Positions 26,495-34,575 of a stretch of DNA of 64,000 bases are shown piece after piece. Origin of the DNA: Bacteroidaceae bacterium (lineage in GTDB: Bacteria; Bacteroidota; Bacteroidia; Bacteroidales; Bacteroidaceae); assembly GCA_017650105.1 (NCBI GenBank), contig JAGCFO010000036.1:50840-114839 (forward strand), read 5' to 3'. The position numbers and the translations under genes are program-made. The stretch's first letter is position 1. Each line of letters opens with the position of its first letter. Below the pieces are notes generated by a model that was not told where the DNA came from, made no database searches, and saw only the letters and a list, made by a program, of their open reading frames with translations.

Positions 26495-29400
26495 TTATTG
26501 TTTGAGCAACATCTTTCGAACCATTACCGTTTCACCGTCAGTTGTTGTCACACGGAAGACATACATCCCTCGAGGCAGCCCGAAGTCAGCAGCCGACAGC
26601 TCTGAGATAACTCCCACGTTGGCTGTCATAGGCTCTGAGCTGCTCCATACCTGACGTCCCTGCATGTCAAACAAATCAATATTGTAAGTCAATCCCAGCA
26701 CTACCTCAAACTCTATGGTAACGGCTGAAGAGTTGTTGAGCATATCCCAGGCGCGTAGGAGCAGGGTATGATGCCCAGCAGCAAGAGAAGGCACCGTGAA
26801 GGAAAGGGAGCCGCGCGTATAGTTGCCGAAATCGCTCACATAGTAGTTGTTGAGCTTGTATGTCTGCGACGCTGAACCGTCGATGATAGCCACTATGTCG
26901 TGCCCGATGCCGTTGCCCACGGTGTTGATGCCGTCTGCATCCTCAAAGGTTGCTACCAGCAGAGGTGCCTCGTTTACCTTATCTCCGCTCACAAAGTCAG
27001 GGCTGTTGAGGTAAAGGGAGATTGCGGGCCCTACCGAATCATTCGACAGCTTATCCGTCGTTCCTCCCAGAACGAAACGGTCGAAGGTGCCCTGTGCTTC
27101 CACCTCGCGCGTATTGTTGATAGCGTATAAGTTCAGCAGTCCGTCTTGATTGGAATAGTTGATGTCGAGAGGTATGCGGAACGTAAACGAGAACTCGCCC
27201 GCATGGATGGAGTCGCTGCCGCAGAACAGCACTTTCGAACGCTCGGTGTAGCTGAAGGGTTCCTCTGCACTGCCGTTGTTGTTGCGTCCCGTCACCGTTT
27301 CATAGTTATCGAGCACAGTAGGATAGATAGCTCCTTCAAACGATGTCTCCTTGCTTCCCGAGGCATTCTCTATATGCCCCTTCACGCTGACAATCTCTCC
27401 TGCTTTCGCCACAACGGTTGCTTCGGGGTTCTTCATGCTCTGTCCTCCCATCTCGTCCACGACTATGCCACATTCGGTATTACCGATTACAAGAGCGGGA
27501 TCACCCAGAAGTACATAGTGAATCTTGTTTTCGCTCACGTCGCGCATCGATTCCTGCGAAGTAGAGATTATTTCCGACTTTGCCTTGCGTACAGCATCTC
27601 CCACTCTCAGACGATGCCCTTTTGAATCTCTGCTGAGAAGAGCCCTCGAAAACAGATAGTTAATCCTTCTGTTGTATGAAGCAAACACCGTGCGGGCTGT
27701 AGTGAACAAGGCAATTGCTCCTCCTTTCTCGTTCAAGAAGGTATACTCTCCGAAGGAAGTTGCCGTATGGTCGAAGGGAGAGATGTCGCACGACGCTGTC
27801 ACCCAAAGGGGCAGCCGGGGAGAAGACAGTTTCTCCATATCATATTTGTCGACAACAAGCTCGTGCGACAGCACATCAGCGCTGCCGTGCCCGCTATAGT
27901 TCACCATCAGGGCTCCCTCGTCGAGCAGTTCCAGAATGCGTTTGTGCACTGCCGGATAGCTGTTTCCCGTTGCTGTCACCTCCATCGGGAACGTATCCCA
28001 ATAGATACGTTTGAGCATATATTTCGGATAGTTTGCCTCCAGCATCGATGCCACAAACTCTGCGTCTGCCATATGCTGGTTGTTATCTCCGTCGTCGCCC
28101 ATCATAAGGATGGTGTTTTTCCAAGCGCCTGCATGTTCGTTATACATATAGGCAATCGTCTTGTCAACCACACTGCGTGCGAGGCTCTCCGTCGTCAAAG
28201 GGAAGCGCCCTACTCCCAAGTCGGGCTTATTTTTGAGCAAGTCGTCTCCCTCTCCGTCGTCGAGCAAGCCGTAGTATTCCTCCATCACGAAGGAACGTGT
28301 GCCGCTAAAGGAGTTTACCGACTCGAAGCAGAGCAGATAGTCGTCGGGAGAGCATGTTTTCCAGTCATCGGAAATCATCCTGTTGTCCCAGGCTCCGTCG
28401 CCGAAGAGCAACAGATAGCGGGGGAGGTCCTCCTGCCTCTCGGCTCTGTCGTACAGCATCTTCATGAATCGGCGGATAGCTGTTGCATCGGGGGTTCCAG
28501 AGGAAAACTCATTATATATGGCGTCTGCCTTTACCACATTCACCCTCAGCCCATCGTGGGCGCGGTGTGCTTCAGCCAGACGCTCTGCCTGAGCGGTAAG
28601 TTTGCCCGATGCAGGAACGACGATAACGTAGTCCGACTGCTGTATGGAGTGCAGGTCGGTATTCTCTACCTTCCCTTTTAGCGTAGGCTCCCCGACAGAT
28701 GATGTCAACTCTGCAAGATGTGCCTCCTTCGTGACAGGATAACAGATTCGGATAAAATCGAGGCGTCCCGGGACTCCCGTACTACGATTATGTTTGAGTA
28801 CGATGCGAGAAGACTCTGTGAGCGATGATACCTGGAACGTAGATTCGCTCATATTCGCATCGCTGTATGCCGCATTCGCGGGAATTGACAGGGAGCCCAG
28901 AGTCACTCCGTTGGCGCTGACGTCAACCGTAGTTATGTTGGATGAGTTGTGGGCAAAGGAGACTGTCAGGTATGCCTTCTCGCCTTCTACGATGCCAGGC
29001 AGCTTAGCGGCATACACATGTTCGGCTCCGTTGGCATAGTCGTAACTGCCGAAAAGTTTTCGTCCCGAGGGATGAAAAGCAAATGACTCCTCCTCTATCA
29101 GCGCACACGCATATTCGGCATTCCGCTCCTCCTCGGGGATGAGTTGTTCCAACGACGAAGCGTCGGCAACGGAGGCATCATCGCTCTCCGTCACAAAATA
29201 ACAGCCCTCTGTGGCGTAAGAATTCTGCGAATGGGTAATAGTTCCGTCGGCAGCGCGTGTATAGGCCACAGTACCGTTACCCCAGAACACTATCCTGTCT
29301 GCCTCGCGCAACACGCTCACCTCGGGCAAGTCGTCCTGGAGAGACTCAATGTTGGTTTCTGGCAACACATGGCCTCCGTAACCGAATACTCGCACCTTCG

Positions 29401-29989
29401 AAATATCGTTGAAGCCCATCGTTTTCAGTTGCTTAGCCGTGAGGGCATACAATCCGTCGGAGGGTACTCCTATCTTATACCATTTTCCTTCTGCCAACAC
29501 CGAATGGCTTGCATATCGTTCTGCAGCCGACAGAGGAGCCTCACTCTGTCGTATGCGCTTAGACACATCTTCGCCGACGGAAACGGCTTGCAGAGCAGGC
29601 GCGCGCAGCACTTTGAGGTCGAACGAACGTATTCTCCACAACTTGCCGTCGCGCCGAATCATCGGCACAAACTCTATATCGAGCACTCCTCTCTTTGCAC
29701 TCACTCCTAAGTAGGTATGTATCCTCGGCCATTCGGGAAGAGAGTCGAGCCACTCCTGTCCGTAGGAGGGAGACTGTGCGAGAGCCTTCTCGTCGGCCTC
29801 CTCCAGCTCGGGATATTCGATAACAGCCTGATACTGCCAAGCTGCATAGTCGACACCGACGTCGACGGATGTGGCAAACGTGGGAACCAGCGAGTCCCCA
29901 GCCTCAGACCAATCGACAGCGTATTCGCCCTGCGCACCCACACAGAGCACCCAGAGCAGACAAGTCAACCATATCGAAAATCTCTTCAT
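26495..29989 (-). CDS. porU: Type IX secretion C-terminal signal peptidase/sortase PorU
   Basis: Gingipain-family (C25) cysteine protease that removes the C-terminal sorting domain of cargo and attaches the protein to A-LPS. It has 1164 residues with a signal peptide (cleavage near VGAQ). The long N-terminal pro/beta region precedes the C25 core, where NYSGHGSADV gives the catalytic His (about 701) and WVTASCDISPF the catalytic Cys (about 734). A tail of the type IX sorting kind is present (IDLFDMQGRQVW, LPRGMYVFRV). It is followed by porV and is 6 nt after the FAH-family gene. Confidence 0.94.
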   Translation of the reverse strand: MKRFSIWLTCLLWVLCVGAQGEYAVDWSEAGDSLVPTFATSVDVGVDYAAWQYQAVIEYPELEEADEKALAQSPSYGQEWLDSLPEWPRIHTYLGVSAKRGVLDIEFVPMIRRDGKLWRIRSFDLKVLRAPALQAVSVGEDVSKRIRQSEAPLSAAERYASHSVLAEGKWYKIGVPSDGLYALTAKQLKTMGFNDISKVRVFGYGGHVLPETNIESLQDDLPEVSVLREADRIVFWGNGTVAYTRAADGTITHSQNSYATEGCYFVTESDDASVADASSLEQLIPEEERNAEYACALIEEESFAFHPSGRKLFGSYDYANGAEHVYAAKLPGIVEGEKAYLTVSFAHNSSNITTVDVSANGVTLGSLSIPANAAYSDANMSESTFQVSSLTESSRIVLKHNRSTGVPGRLDFIRICYPVTKEAHLAELTSSVGEPTLKGKVENTDLHSIQQSDYVIVVPASGKLTAQAERLAEAHRAHDGLRVNVVKADAIYNEFSSGTPDATAIRRFMKMLYDRAERQEDLPRYLLLFGDGAWDNRMISDDWKTCSPDDYLLCFESVNSFSGTRSFVMEEYYGLLDDGEGDDLLKNKPDLGVGRFPLTTESLARSVVDKTIAYMYNEHAGAWKNTILMMGDDGDNNQHMADAEFVASMLEANYPKYMLKRIYWDTFPMEVTATGNSYPAVHKRILELLDEGALMVNYSGHGSADVLSHELVVDKYDMEKLSSPRLPLWVTASCDISPFDHTATSFGEYTFLNEKGGAIALFTTARTVFASYNRRINYLFSRALLSRDSKGHRLRVGDAVRKAKSEIISTSQESMRDVSENKIHYVLLGDPALVIGNTECGIVVDEMGGQSMKNPEATVVAKAGEIVSVKGHIENASGSKETSFEGAIYPTVLDNYETVTGRNNNGSAEEPFSYTERSKVLFCGSDSIHAGEFSFTFRIPLDINYSNQDGLLNLYAINNTREVEAQGTFDRFVLGGTTDKLSNDSVGPAISLYLNSPDFVSGDKVNEAPLLVATFEDADGINTVGNGIGHDIVAIIDGSASQTYKLNNYYVSDFGNYTRGSLSFTVPSLAAGHHTLLLRAWDMLNNSSAVTIEFEVVLGLTYNIDLFDMQGRQVWSSSEPMTANVGVISELSAADFGLPRGMYVFRVTTTDGETVMVRKMLLKQ

Positions 29990-29995
29990 CGTGTC

Positions 29996-30613
29996 TTATT
30001 TAACATTAAACGCCAGCACCTTCCTGTCGCCGAGAAAACCTTCCAGATGCTCATTCACATGCACCGGCCCCACTCCCGCAGAGGTGCCGGTGAAGAGCAA
30101 GTCTCCCGTCTTGAGCGTACAGAAACGGCTCACGTAAGCTATCAGCTCATCCACGCCAAACAGCATGTCCTTCGTGCAGCCGCTCTGCACCACCTTTCCG
30201 TCTATCTCGAGGTGGAACGATATGTTCTGCACATCCTCCACTTCCTCTATCGGCACCCACTCGCCCAGTATCGCCGAGCCGTCGAACCCCTTGCTCAACT
30301 CCCAGGGCAGCCCTTTGTCGCGCAGGCGGCGCTGGAAGTCGCGTGCCGTGAAGTCGATGCCTACCGTAACGGCATCGTAGTAGCGGTGGGCGAAACGTTT
30401 CGGCACCGACTTGCCCATCTTATTGATGCGCACCACGATTTCCGTCTCATAGTCGAACCTCTCAGCGAAGTCGGGGATGAAGAACGGCTTGCCGTTTTTC
30501 AGAATGGCAGAGTCGGGCTTCATGAATATCACTGGCTCCTCTGGTAATACTAACGTATTTTCGAGCTCTTTATTGTGCTCGGAGTAGTTCATGCCTACAC
30601 ACATTATCTTCAT
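29996..30613 (-). CDS. Fumarylacetoacetate hydrolase family protein
   Basis: A 205-residue single-domain FAH-fold enzyme, resembling FAHD1-type acylpyruvases/oxaloacetate decarboxylases and hydroxyheptadienedioate isomerases. The metal site is indicated by FDYETEIVVRINKMGK; GIDFTARDFQRRLRDKGLPW and FTGTSAGVGPV are family motifs. The start MKIMCVGMNYSEHNKEL at 30613 was chosen over a longer frame, because the -7 box is at 30674-30681. First gene of the run that leads into porU. Confidence 0.88.
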   Translation of the reverse strand: MKIMCVGMNYSEHNKELENTLVLPEEPVIFMKPDSAILKNGKPFFIPDFAERFDYETEIVVRINKMGKSVPKRFAHRYYDAVTVGIDFTARDFQRRLRDKGLPWELSKGFDGSAILGEWVPIEEVEDVQNISFHLEIDGKVVQSGCTKDMLFGVDELIAYVSRFCTLKTGDLLFTGTSAGVGPVHVNEHLEGFLGDRKVLAFNVK

Positions 30614-30673
30614 AGCACCCTGATTTTGAGTTTTAAGTTCACGAAAGGCTGCCCCTTTTGCGGAATCAGCGGT

Positions 30674-30681
30674 TAAAGGTA
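30674..30681 (-). promoter_or_regulatory. -7 box for the FAH-porU-porV run
   Basis: TACCTTTA on the minus strand, 60 nt before the start codon. The -33 region is not a clear match. Confidence 0.4.
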
Positions 30682-30723
30682 CAAAAACTTTCGAAACTAT
30701 CACGTTATTTCGCGAAAATCCGC

Positions 30724-30731
30724 TATTTTTG
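30724..30731 (+). promoter_or_regulatory. -7 box for the SUI1-like gene
   Basis: TATTTTTG, 33 nt upstream of ATG 30765, back to back with the minus-strand box at 30674-30681. Confidence 0.4.
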
Positions 30732-30764
30732 CCCAAAGAAACGCATTTTTTCTTCTATCGCACT

Positions 30765-31094
30765 ATGGATTGGAAAGACCGACTGAATATCGTTTATTCG
30801 ACGAATCCCGACTTTGAGTATGAGACTACGGCTGAGCCCGAGCCCGAGACGAAGCCCAAGAAGGAGCAACGTCTGCGTGTCTTCATCGAGAAGAACCACA
30901 GAGGCGGGAAGACGGTGACTATCGTGCGCGGATTCATAGGCTCGTCCGACGACCTATCGGCTCTCGCCCGACTGCTGAAGACGAAGCTCGGCGTGGGAGG
31001 CTCGGCAAAGGAGGGCGAAGTCATCATTCAGGGCGACTTCAAGCAGCGCGTCATCGACATACTGAAGGGCGACGGTTACACCGACGTGCGCTAA
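30765..31094 (+). CDS. SUI1/eIF1-like translation factor (YciH type)
   Basis: A 109-residue protein with the SUI1 fold. The conserved core is KTVTIVRGFIGSSDDLSALA and LKTKLGVGGSAKEGEVIIQG, the latter matching the eIF1 signature. Bacterial YciH influences start-codon discrimination in vitro. The N-terminal 45 residues are charged and probably flexible. ATG 30765 was preferred to an upstream non-ATG start lying inside the -7 box. Confidence 0.9.
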   Translation: MDWKDRLNIVYSTNPDFEYETTAEPEPETKPKKEQRLRVFIEKNHRGGKTVTIVRGFIGSSDDLSALARLLKTKLGVGGSAKEGEVIIQGDFKQRVIDILKGDGYTDVR

Positions 31095-31181
31095 CCACGC
31101 GCCAGTTCTGCTCCGATGCCCGGCTCCTCAGCGTGCCCGACGGGCCTGTCAGCTCTGCACCTGAGCGCCAAAAAGCAAGAA

Positions 31182-31207
31182 AAGGTCGGGAGAATTCTCC
31201 CGACCTT
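31182..31207. terminator. Bidirectional terminator between SUI1 and rpsT
   Basis: A 26-nt perfect palindrome with outer stem AAGGTCGGGAG / CTCCCGACCTT. T-rich tracts follow on both strands. Confidence 0.85.
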
Positions 31208-31240
31208 AATTATTTTGTCAGATAAGGTTTAGATTAAGAA

Positions 31241-31492
31241 TCAGAGCTTTGCGATGTGTGCACAGAGCTTCGATTTCAGGTTGGCAGCCTTGTTCTTATG
31301 GATGATGCGCTTCTTGGCAAGCTTGTCGAGCAGCTTCTGCACCTCGGGGTACATCTTCTGTGCCTCATCCTTATCGGTGGTAGCGCGCAGCTTGCGAACA
31401 GCGTTGCGCATAGTCTTGCCATAATAGCGGTTGCGAAGGTTGCGCACCTCCGTCTGACGAATTCTCTTCAGTGACGATTTGTGATTAGCCAT
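31241..31492 (-). CDS. rpsT: 30S ribosomal protein S20
   Basis: An 83-residue basic helical protein that binds 16S r[24 protein letters not shown] and [16 protein letters not shown] (listed in part) are diagnostic. It lies 35 nt downstream of tRNA-Glu with no promoter between, so it is probably released from the same transcript by tRNA 5'/3' processing. Confidence 0.97.
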   Translation of the reverse strand: MANHKSSLKRIRQTEVRNLRNRYYGKTMRNAVRKLRATTDKDEAQKMYPEVQKLLDKLAKKRIIHKNKAANLKSKLCAHIAKL

Positions 31493-31527
31493 CTTATTCT
31501 TGTTTCTTCTTTTTTGATTATTACTTG

Positions 31528-31599
31528 TAGCGCCACGGGGAATCGAACCCCGCTTTAGAGAATGAAAATCTCTCGTCCTAGCCGATAGACGATAGCGCC
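31528..31599 (-). tRNA. tRNA-Glu (anticodon TTC)
   Basis: On the minus strand the acceptor arm GGCGCTA pairs with TGGCGCT (two wobble pairs). The D arm is GTC-TATCGGCTAG-GAC, the anticodon arm AGAGA-TTTTCAT-TCTCT with anticodon TTC, and the T arm CGGGG-TTCGATT-CCCCG. The CCA end is not encoded. All arms close, so the call is secure. Confidence 0.95.
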
Positions 31600-31638
31600 G
31601 TCCACTGCTTTCGACTCATTTCTGAACAAAAGCGGCTG

Positions 31639-31669
31639 CAAAGGTAACGCTTTTTTTCAAACCACCAAA
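31639..31669 (-). promoter_or_regulatory. Promoter of tRNA-Glu and rpsT
   Basis: On the minus strand, TTTG (31669-31666), 19-nt spacer, TACCTTTG (31646-31639), 40 nt before the tRNA. Confidence 0.7.
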
Positions 31670-31836
31670 AGTTTTTTAAATGTTTTTGAAAAAAATCTGC
31701 TCCCTCTTCGCGAAAAGTCTCTTCGAAGGCATTAAAGGTCTGTGCAGAAGCATTCTTTTCTTCTCCGCGTCGACCTTCGTATAAGGAAAAAATCAACGGC
31801 GGCAAAGAAGTGCGGTAATCAGAGCCGTCTCGCACA

Positions 31837-31960
31837 ATTATTCCTTCTCGAAAAAAGATTATTCCTTCTTGGGAGGGCATCTCCCAAGCCTTTGGGAGAA
31901 CCATTATTCCTTCTTGGGAGAACTATTATCGAGCCTTTGGGAGAACTTCTCCCAACAAAG
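31837..31960. repeat. TTGGGAG hairpin array with ATTCCTTCT modules
   Basis: TTGGGAG starts at 31869, 31892, 31914 and 31937, a spacing of 23, 22 and 23 nt. Two copies form hairpins (31868-31888 and the 9-bp palindrome 31937-31955). TTATTCCTTCT precedes three positions (about 31838, 31859, 31904), which ties it to the polar repeat family. It lies 3' of recO and, with the tRNA promoter, accounts for the gene-free stretch 31600-31998. Confidence 0.8.
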
Positions 31961-31998
31961 GAAAAACGAGTGGGAATATCTCTTTTCGGCGCGAGAGC

Positions 31999-32730
31999 CT
32001 ACGAGAACAGCCCCTCGAGAACACTCAGCGACTTCACGACAGGGAAACCGGGGATATGGAAAATGTAGTATCTGTTGAGATAAGTCGTAAGGCGCGCCCT
32101 GTCGGTATGACTGAGTTGGATGAGCCGCATGCTGTCGAAGTCGGCAGAGATGAGGCTGCAGAAGGTTTCGGCATCCTCGCTGTTGAGCACTGAAGGTCCT
32201 GCAGGCAATGCCGGAACGAAGATGCCCGACTGCAGATCAAAACTGTAGCCTTGCCGATAGCTGCTGGCGTCGGGAGCCACTCCCAGCATACGCAGCACTC
32301 CGATGAGGAACACCAAGTGAAAGTTGGCGAATCCCTCCTCAGCCTCGTCGAACCACTTGAGCGACTCGCAGATGTAGTCGTACAGCTCGCTGTTCTCCCC
32401 TTCCCCGTGCAGCGAGTGGCTGAGAAACTCAGCCAGCAACAGGGCTACAGCCGACTTTACGGGATGAAACGGTATGTTGCACCAAACAAGATGGAAGTGT
32501 GCGTCGCGCAAACGAAAGAGAGAGGCAACGGGCTTCTCGTCCCATTGGAAGGCAAGCACGCTCAGAGGAGCCAGCAGCGGGGGAAGAGAGGCGTAGGTGG
32601 AGCGTCGCGACTTCGGACGGGTAACCATAAAGGGAACGACGCCGCGCGATGCCGTGAAAATGCGCACTACCGACGAACGGTCGTCGTAGTGAATACTCTG
32701 AAGCACAACGCCTTGGTCGTCGACGTACAC
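31999..32730 (-). CDS. recO: DNA repair protein RecO
   Basis: RecFOR-pathway protein that anneals ssDNA and loads RecA. It has 243 residues with an N-terminal OB domain (DQGVVLQSIHYDDRSSVVRIFTASRG in part) and a helical C-terminal domain. The zinc cysteines of some RecO proteins are not evident. The first codon is GTG (32730), 3 nt after the stop of the YqeY gene; the frame upstream of it runs into that gene. The last gene of the dcw run. Confidence 0.88.
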   Translation of the reverse strand: MYVDDQGVVLQSIHYDDRSSVVRIFTASRGVVPFMVTRPKSRRSTYASLPPLLAPLSVLAFQWDEKPVASLFRLRDAHFHLVWCNIPFHPVKSAVALLLAEFLSHSLHGEGENSELYDYICESLKWFDEAEEGFANFHLVFLIGVLRMLGVAPDASSYRQGYSFDLQSGIFVPALPAGPSVLNSEDAETFCSLISADFDSMRLIQLSHTDRARLTTYLNRYYIFHIPGFPVVKSLSVLEGLFS

Positions 32731-32733
32731 TTC

Positions 32734-33183
32734 TCAGCTCAGCAGTTCTTTTACTTTGGCAGCGATGGCGCTTCCTTCGGCCTTGCCTGCCAACTGCTTC
32801 GAGGCGATGCCCATCACCTTGCCCATATCGCGAGGAGAAGAGGCACCCACCTGGGCAATAATCTCGCGCAAGGCAGCCGTGAGCTCTTCCTCAGTAAGAG
32901 CCTTCGGCAGATAGCGCTCGATGACAGCCACCTGCGCCAGCTCAGCCTCAGCCAAATCGGCACGTCCCTGCTCGGTGTAGATAGCAGCAGAATCCTTGCC
33001 CTGCTTGACGAGCTTCTGCATGATTCGAACGGCATCGGCATCGGAGAGCGTATCGTTGGCTCCCGGAGCTGTCTTCGCCTCGAGGAATACCTTCTTGATG
33101 TTGCGCAAAGCCTCCAGCGACACCTTGTCGCGGGCTTTCATGGCAGACACGATGTCTGCGCTCACTTGACTGAAAAGATCCAT
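32734..33183 (-). CDS. yqeY: GatB/YqeY domain protein
   Basis: A 149-residue helical protein related to the tail domain of GatB, of unclear function, thought to bind tRNA. Features are DIVSAMKARDKVSLEALRNI near the start and the C-terminal ASSPRDMGKVMGIASKQLAG. It starts 24 nt after ftsZ and ends 3 nt before recO. Confidence 0.92.
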   Translation of the reverse strand: MDLFSQVSADIVSAMKARDKVSLEALRNIKKVFLEAKTAPGANDTLSDADAVRIMQKLVKQGKDSAAIYTEQGRADLAEAELAQVAVIERYLPKALTEEELTAALREIIAQVGASSPRDMGKVMGIASKQLAGKAEGSAIAAKVKELLS

Positions 33184-33207
33184 AATGATATGTTTACTGT
33201 TCCTTAT

Positions 33208-34554
33208 TTATTTGTTTGCAAGCCCCTGCAACTCTTTCAGCTGCTGCGTTGTGCGGGAGAAGGTGGGCATCACGGCAATGGCGTTGATGAGTTCATCGTT
33301 GCAAAGGTCTGCTTCGCTGAAGATGAACGAATTGAATTTCTCCCCATAGTATTTCGAAATCCTGTCGTCTCCTACAGCTTCTTCGGGAGTTTGCGCAGCG
33401 CGGCTCTCTTCCGTCGGCTGAGTGTCAGTTGCTTCCAAGCCAGCATCCGCTGTCGGATTGGCTTCTCCGGAACTCGTCGGAGCGGTGTCGACTGGCGTTG
33501 CGGGCGTTTTCTCTGAGGCATTGTCAAGAGTCCCTTTCTTTGCGCCTCCCTTACGGAAACTATCGTCAATCTGAGGAATATCGCTCAGCCCGAATCCTGT
33601 GGCAAGCACCGTAATCTTTACTTCCTCATCGAGATTCTCATCATCAGCAATACCCCAGATGACTTCAATATCCTTGTTCTGGAACTCATCCATAAACTGA
33701 TCCAGCTCTTCCATCTCCTGCATGAGGAGAGGATGACTCTTGCTCTGATAGATATTGAAGAGGATTTTCTTTGAATTGTAGACATCGTTGTCGTTGAGCA
33801 AGGGAGAGTGGAGCGCCTCGTTGATAGCGCTTGTCAGTCGATGGTCTCCCTTTCCGAGCCCGTAGCTCATGACTGCCACACCGCCTTTCTTCAGCACCTT
33901 CTCCACATCACGGAAGTCGAGGTTGATGGTTCCGTGAACTGTAATCAGCTCTGCAATACTCTTCACAGCAACGGTAAGAATCTCGTTCACCTTTGCAAAG
34001 CCCTGATTCACCTCCATTCCCGGGTAAACCTCGAAGAGTCGCTCGTTGTTGATGACAAGTAGCGCATCCACATGATCGGCAATAGCATCTACGCCCATGA
34101 GCGCCTGGCGTATCTTGGGCTTCTGCTCGAAACGGAAAGGAATCGTAACGACGCCTACGGTGAGCATTCCCGCATTTTGCGCCTCGCGAGCTATCACGGG
34201 CGAGGCACCAGTTCCTGTTCCACCGCCCATTCCTGCCGTGATGAAGACCATTTTCGTGTCGTCGCTGAAGAGCTGGCGTATCTCCTCTACGCTCTCCTCC
34301 GCAGCAGCTTTTGCTACCTCTGGGTTGTTTCCGGCACCCAGCCCTGTGCGTCCCAATTGAACTTTCGTGGGGATTTCGGATTTGACGAGAGCCTGCAAGT
34401 CGGTGTTGCAAAGGGCAAAGGCAACATCATGAATACCTTCGCGGAACATATTCTTTACTGCGTTTCCTCCGCCTCCTCCTACTCCGATAACCTTGATGAT
34501 TTGCTTTACCGAAGCCTTCTCAAAGTCGAAAGGCAAAACTTCTTTCTCTGTCAT
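33208..34554 (-). CDS. ftsZ: Cell division protein FtsZ
   Basis: Tubulin-like GTPase that forms the Z ring. It has 448 residues. The GTP site includes GVGGGGGNAVKNM and the signature GMGGGTGTGASPVIA (about 106-120). Residues about 330-420 form a Pro/Thr/Glu-rich linker, and the C-terminal tail INAIAVMPTFSRTTQQLKEL is the likely binding peptide for FtsA. It is 21 nt downstream of ftsA. Confidence 0.97.
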   Translation of the reverse strand: MTEKEVLPFDFEKASVKQIIKVIGVGGGGGNAVKNMFREGIHDVAFALCNTDLQALVKSEIPTKVQLGRTGLGAGNNPEVAKAAAEESVEEIRQLFSDDTKMVFITAGMGGGTGTGASPVIAREAQNAGMLTVGVVTIPFRFEQKPKIRQALMGVDAIADHVDALLVINNERLFEVYPGMEVNQGFAKVNEILTVAVKSIAELITVHGTINLDFRDVEKVLKKGGVAVMSYGLGKGDHRLTSAINEALHSPLLNDNDVYNSKKILFNIYQSKSHPLLMQEMEELDQFMDEFQNKDIEVIWGIADDENLDEEVKITVLATGFGLSDIPQIDDSFRKGGAKKGTLDNASEKTPATPVDTAPTSSGEANPTADAGLEATDTQPTEESRAAQTPEEAVGDDRISKYYGEKFNSFIFSEADLCNDELINAIAVMPTFSRTTQQLKELQGLANK

Positions 34555-34575
34555 AGTATAGTTGCTTTTTCGTTT

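Noticed and set aside
26900..29710. Several antisense open frames opposite porU
   Set aside because: They follow from codon bias of porU, have no start context and no family resemblance.
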